From an uncultured Oscillospiraceae bacterium (GTDB lineage: Bacteria; Bacillota; Clostridia; Oscillospirales; Acutalibacteraceae): a DNA stretch of 6,799 nt. Shown here in pieces: positions 5,699 to 6,799 of the stretch. The notes beneath the pieces were generated by a model, which was not told the origin of the DNA, did no database searches, and was given only the letters and a program-made list of their open reading frames with translations. The translations under genes and the position numbers were made by a program. How positions within the stretch are numbered: position 1 is the first letter of the stretch; each line of letters starts with the position of its first letter. Location of the stretch: NCBI GenBank assembly GCA_900545655.1, contig UQZY01000059.1, forward strand, positions 1 through 6,799, read 5' to 3'.

Positions 5699-6369
5699 TT
5701 CCGAGCCTCCATTCTGTATCCCACACCGCGGACTGTTTCGATGTAATCTCCGCATTCTCCGAGCTTTGTTCGAAGAGTGCCGATATGTACGTCAACGGTT
5801 CGTGTTTCTCCGATGAACTCGTCACCCCAGATTTTTTGGAGGAGCTTTTCGCGTGTAAATACAATTCCCACGTTTTCCATAAAGATATTGAGAAGCTCAT
5901 ATTCCTTGAGTGTGAGTTGAACTTTTTCGTTATTTGAATAGACGATATGCTCGTCCGTGTTCATTTTTATGCCGCCGACTGTAAGAACGGAGGGGGAGGT
6001 TTTTGCGGTTGTTCTGCGAAGAACGGCTTTTACCCTCGAAACCATTTCCATCATTCCGAACGGCTTTGCAAGGTAATCATCCGCACCGAGGTCAAGACCT
6101 ATTACTTTGTCATATTCAGTTCCCTTTGCGGTTGCCATGATTACGGGTATGTTTTCGGTTGACTTCTTTGTGCGGAGCTTTTTAAGGATTGATATACCGT
6201 CCTCTCCGGGCAGCATGATATCCAGGATTATAAGCTCCGGCGATGTATCCCGGAGTGCGTCCCAGAATTCGCCCGATTCCGGAAAACCTTTTGCTTCAAA
6301 TCCCGCTACGCCGAGAGTGTAAATCATAAGGTCTCTGATTCCCTGATCGTCCTCAACGCAATAAATCAT
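5695..6369 (-). CDS. phoP: OmpR/PhoB-family response regulator
   Basis: This 224-aa regulator has a receiver domain (1 to about 118) and a winged-helix DNA-binding domain (about 126-222). Numbering from ATG 6369, the acidic pocket is E6-D7-D8, the phosphorylated aspartate is D50 in IILDIMLPGEDG, the switch residue is T80 and the conserved lysine is K102 in LAKPF. The effector domain shows LTLKEYELL, the recognition-helix region TRTVDVHIGTLRTKL and the wing ETVRGVGYR, all standard for PhoB/PhoP. An in-frame TTG at 6378 abuts GGGAG with no spacing, whereas ATG 6369 is 9 bases from it, so ATG is chosen. It is co-transcribed with the kinase through an ATGA overlap. The PHO-box-like repeat upstream suggests autoregulation. 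Assignment to phosphate control rather than another OmpR-type role is inferred from that box and the PNaS neighbour. Confidence 0.93.
   Translation of the reverse strand: MIYCVEDDQGIRDLMIYTLGVAGFEAKGFPESGEFWDALRDTSPELIILDIMLPGEDGISILKKLRTKKSTENIPVIMATAKGTEYDKVIGLDLGADDYLAKPFGMMEMVSRVKAVLRRTTAKTSPSVLTVGGIKMNTDEHIVYSNNEKVQLTLKEYELLNIFMENVGIVFTREKLLQKIWGDEFIGETRTVDVHIGTLRTKLGECGDYIETVRGVGYRMEARK
5706..5710 (-). promoter_or_regulatory. ribosome binding site of the kinase, inside the regulator gene
   Basis: GGAGG lies within the last codons of the regulator and 7 bases before the kinase ATG at 5698. It supports this start over the longer in-frame ATG upstream, and indicates translational coupling through the ATGA overlap. 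Confidence 0.85.
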
Positions 6370-6378
6370 AATTGTCAA

Positions 6379-6383
6379 CTCCC
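6379..6383 (-). promoter_or_regulatory. ribosome binding site deciding the regulator start
   Basis: GGGAG (minus strand) is 9 bases from ATG 6369 but directly adjacent to the in-frame TTG 6378, so it favours the ATG. Confidence 0.7.
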
Positions 6384-6527
6384 AAATAGGTTTTTACTTT
6401 TGGCTGCCGCTTGTCAGTTCCTTGTTATCCGACGTTGATTGCCGTTTACTGTCTGACCTCTTTTGAATTGTTTGTCATGTCATCTTCTTCAAGCACATTT
6501 TTTACTCGTTTTTATCTTCAGTTGTAT

Positions 6528-6546
6528 ATTACAATACGTATGTAAT
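6528..6546. promoter_or_regulatory. near-palindrome, possible operator or promoter element
   Basis: ATTACA (6528-6533) and TGTAAT (6541-6546) are complementary arms flanking ATACGTA, which itself contains the palindrome TACGTA. It overlaps the place where the -10 of the regulator promoter should fall. The sequence is AT-rich, so chance is a real alternative. Confidence 0.35.
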
Positions 6547-6563
6547 TTGTGATAGCGTCTTTA

Positions 6564-6580
6564 TGTAAAGTTTACGTAAA
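6564..6580 (-). promoter_or_regulatory. PHO-box-like direct repeat upstream of the regulator
   Basis: On the minus strand, TTTACG (6580-6575), five bases, then TTTACA (6569-6564) repeat with an 11-bp period. Aligned over 23 bases with the transporter box (from the T preceding the first TTTAC), most positions match, and both read TTTTAC followed by R-TA. This points to PhoP-type autoregulation of the two-component operon. On the plus strand the centre also reads as the inverted repeat GTAAA-G-TTTAC. Confidence 0.65.
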
Positions 6581-6637
6581 ATATGGCGAAAAAACAATAC
6601 GTCATTTTGCACAAAGCAAGATTTTGTGTATTTATTG

Positions 6638-6655
6638 ATACATATTTTTATGTAT
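6638..6655. repeat. perfect 7-bp inverted repeat
   Basis: ATACATA (6638-6644), loop TTTT, then TATGTAT (6649-6655). It lies in the AT-rich gap between two divergent promoters. No U-tract follows on either strand, so it is not a typical terminator. It may be a protein site, an extruding hairpin or chance in AT-rich DNA. Confidence 0.4.
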
Positions 6656-6726
6656 GAACAATATAGACGAGTAAAAGGAACACCCGGAGACGTGTTGGGA
6701 AATCGAATTTTGTTGCAAATTAGGTG

Positions 6727-6756
6727 TTGACATTTTAGGTTAGAGCGTGGTATATT
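6727..6756 (+). promoter_or_regulatory. strong rRNA operon promoter
   Basis: A perfect -35 TTGACA (6727-6732), an 18-base spacer and -10 TATATT (6751-6756) with an extended TGG just before it make this the best promoter in the window. Transcription would start near 6763 and run out of the right edge. The transcript soon reaches GTACCTTGAAA, the rRNA leader motif, so the expected downstream gene is 16S rRNA. Confidence 0.8.
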
Positions 6757-6762
6757 AATCGA

Positions 6763-6799
6763 GCGCTTTGGAAAGCCCGAGCGCATATGTACCTTGAAA
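6763..6799 (+). other. start of an rRNA operon leader, cut by the window end
   Basis: The segment after the strong promoter ends in GTACCTTGAAA (6789-6799), identical to 457-467. Its TTGAAA is complementary to TTTCAA in the 16S trailer (84-89). It also holds a CGAGCGC direct repeat (first copy 6759-6765). It is presumably the 5' leader of a 16S gene lying just outside the window. Confidence 0.65.

Larger units (their letters stand above)
6370..6563 (-). other. long untranslated leader and promoter region of the regulator operon
   Basis: About 190 bases separate the PHO-box-like repeat from the regulator start, with no credible gene. If transcription starts close downstream of the box (-10-like TTACAT/TACATA near 6545-6539, weak), the leader is roughly 160 nt. 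It contains only tiny reading frames; the first, starting at an ATG near 6500, is about seven codons and lacks a good binding site. I see no recognisable riboswitch. Confidence 0.5.

Noticed and set aside
5375..5746. Plus-strand open frames opposite the kinase
   Set aside because: They are antisense shadows of the clearly coding kinase N-terminal region and have no domain of their own.
6475..6502. Upstream short reading frame in the regulator leader
   Set aside because: It is about seven codons with no well-spaced binding site; there are no tandem regulatory codons or paired hairpins to suggest attenuation.
6679..6696. AACAC/GTGTT inverted repeat upstream of the rrn promoter
   Set aside because: The five-pair arms with an eight-base loop are too weak to separate from chance.
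6529..6786. Minus-strand open frame of 85 codons at the right edge
   Set aside because: It lies antisense to the rrn promoter and over the PHO-box-like repeat, with AT-driven composition and no recognisable protein features.

Overview
The window looks like chromosomal DNA of a low-to-moderate-GC Clostridia member. A relative of Ruminococcus (Oscillospiraceae) is my guess from the rRNA spacer style, TTG start codons and protein types; no marker here fixes the genus. It opens on the last bases of a 16S rRNA gene and closes on the promoter and leader of another rRNA operon on the same strand. It is therefore an inter-rrn segment, and both ends may be assembly boundaries at rRNA repeats.

Layout. 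1-236: 3' end of 16S, then a 5S rRNA only about 70 bases downstream, on the + strand. No 23S follows. 237-582: spacer with a weak terminator, a strongly foldable segment (272-451), a copy of an rRNA-leader motif, and a good sigma-A promoter. 583-2004 (+): an NSS-family sodium-coupled amino-acid-type symporter with a TTG start and its own terminator. 2100-2186 (+): tRNA-Leu(CAA), with a promoter overlapping the preceding terminator and its own terminator. 2261-4024 (-): a Na+/phosphate cotransporter with a PhoU-like C-terminal domain. 4025-4327: a compact regulatory gap. 4328-6369 (-): an OmpR/PhoB-type response regulator and a PhoR-type sensor kinase, overlapping by ATGA. 6370-6799: long leader and promoter region, then a divergent rrn promoter.

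How it works together. The regulator/kinase pair and the phosphate transporter are both preceded on the minus strand by the same 11-bp-period direct repeat (TTTACN, five bases, TTTACN). This resembles the PHO box of Firmicutes PhoP. The simplest reading is a small self-contained phosphate-starvation module: PhoR-like sensing, PhoP-like regulation with autoregulation, and control of a Na+-driven phosphate transporter. The NSS transporter and tRNA-Leu are separate single-gene units.

The least ordinary parts are the 16S-5S junction without 23S, the structured spacer RNA candidate, and the repeat-rich 3' region of the kinase operon. I see no mobile element, CRISPR array, defence system or toxin-antitoxin pair.
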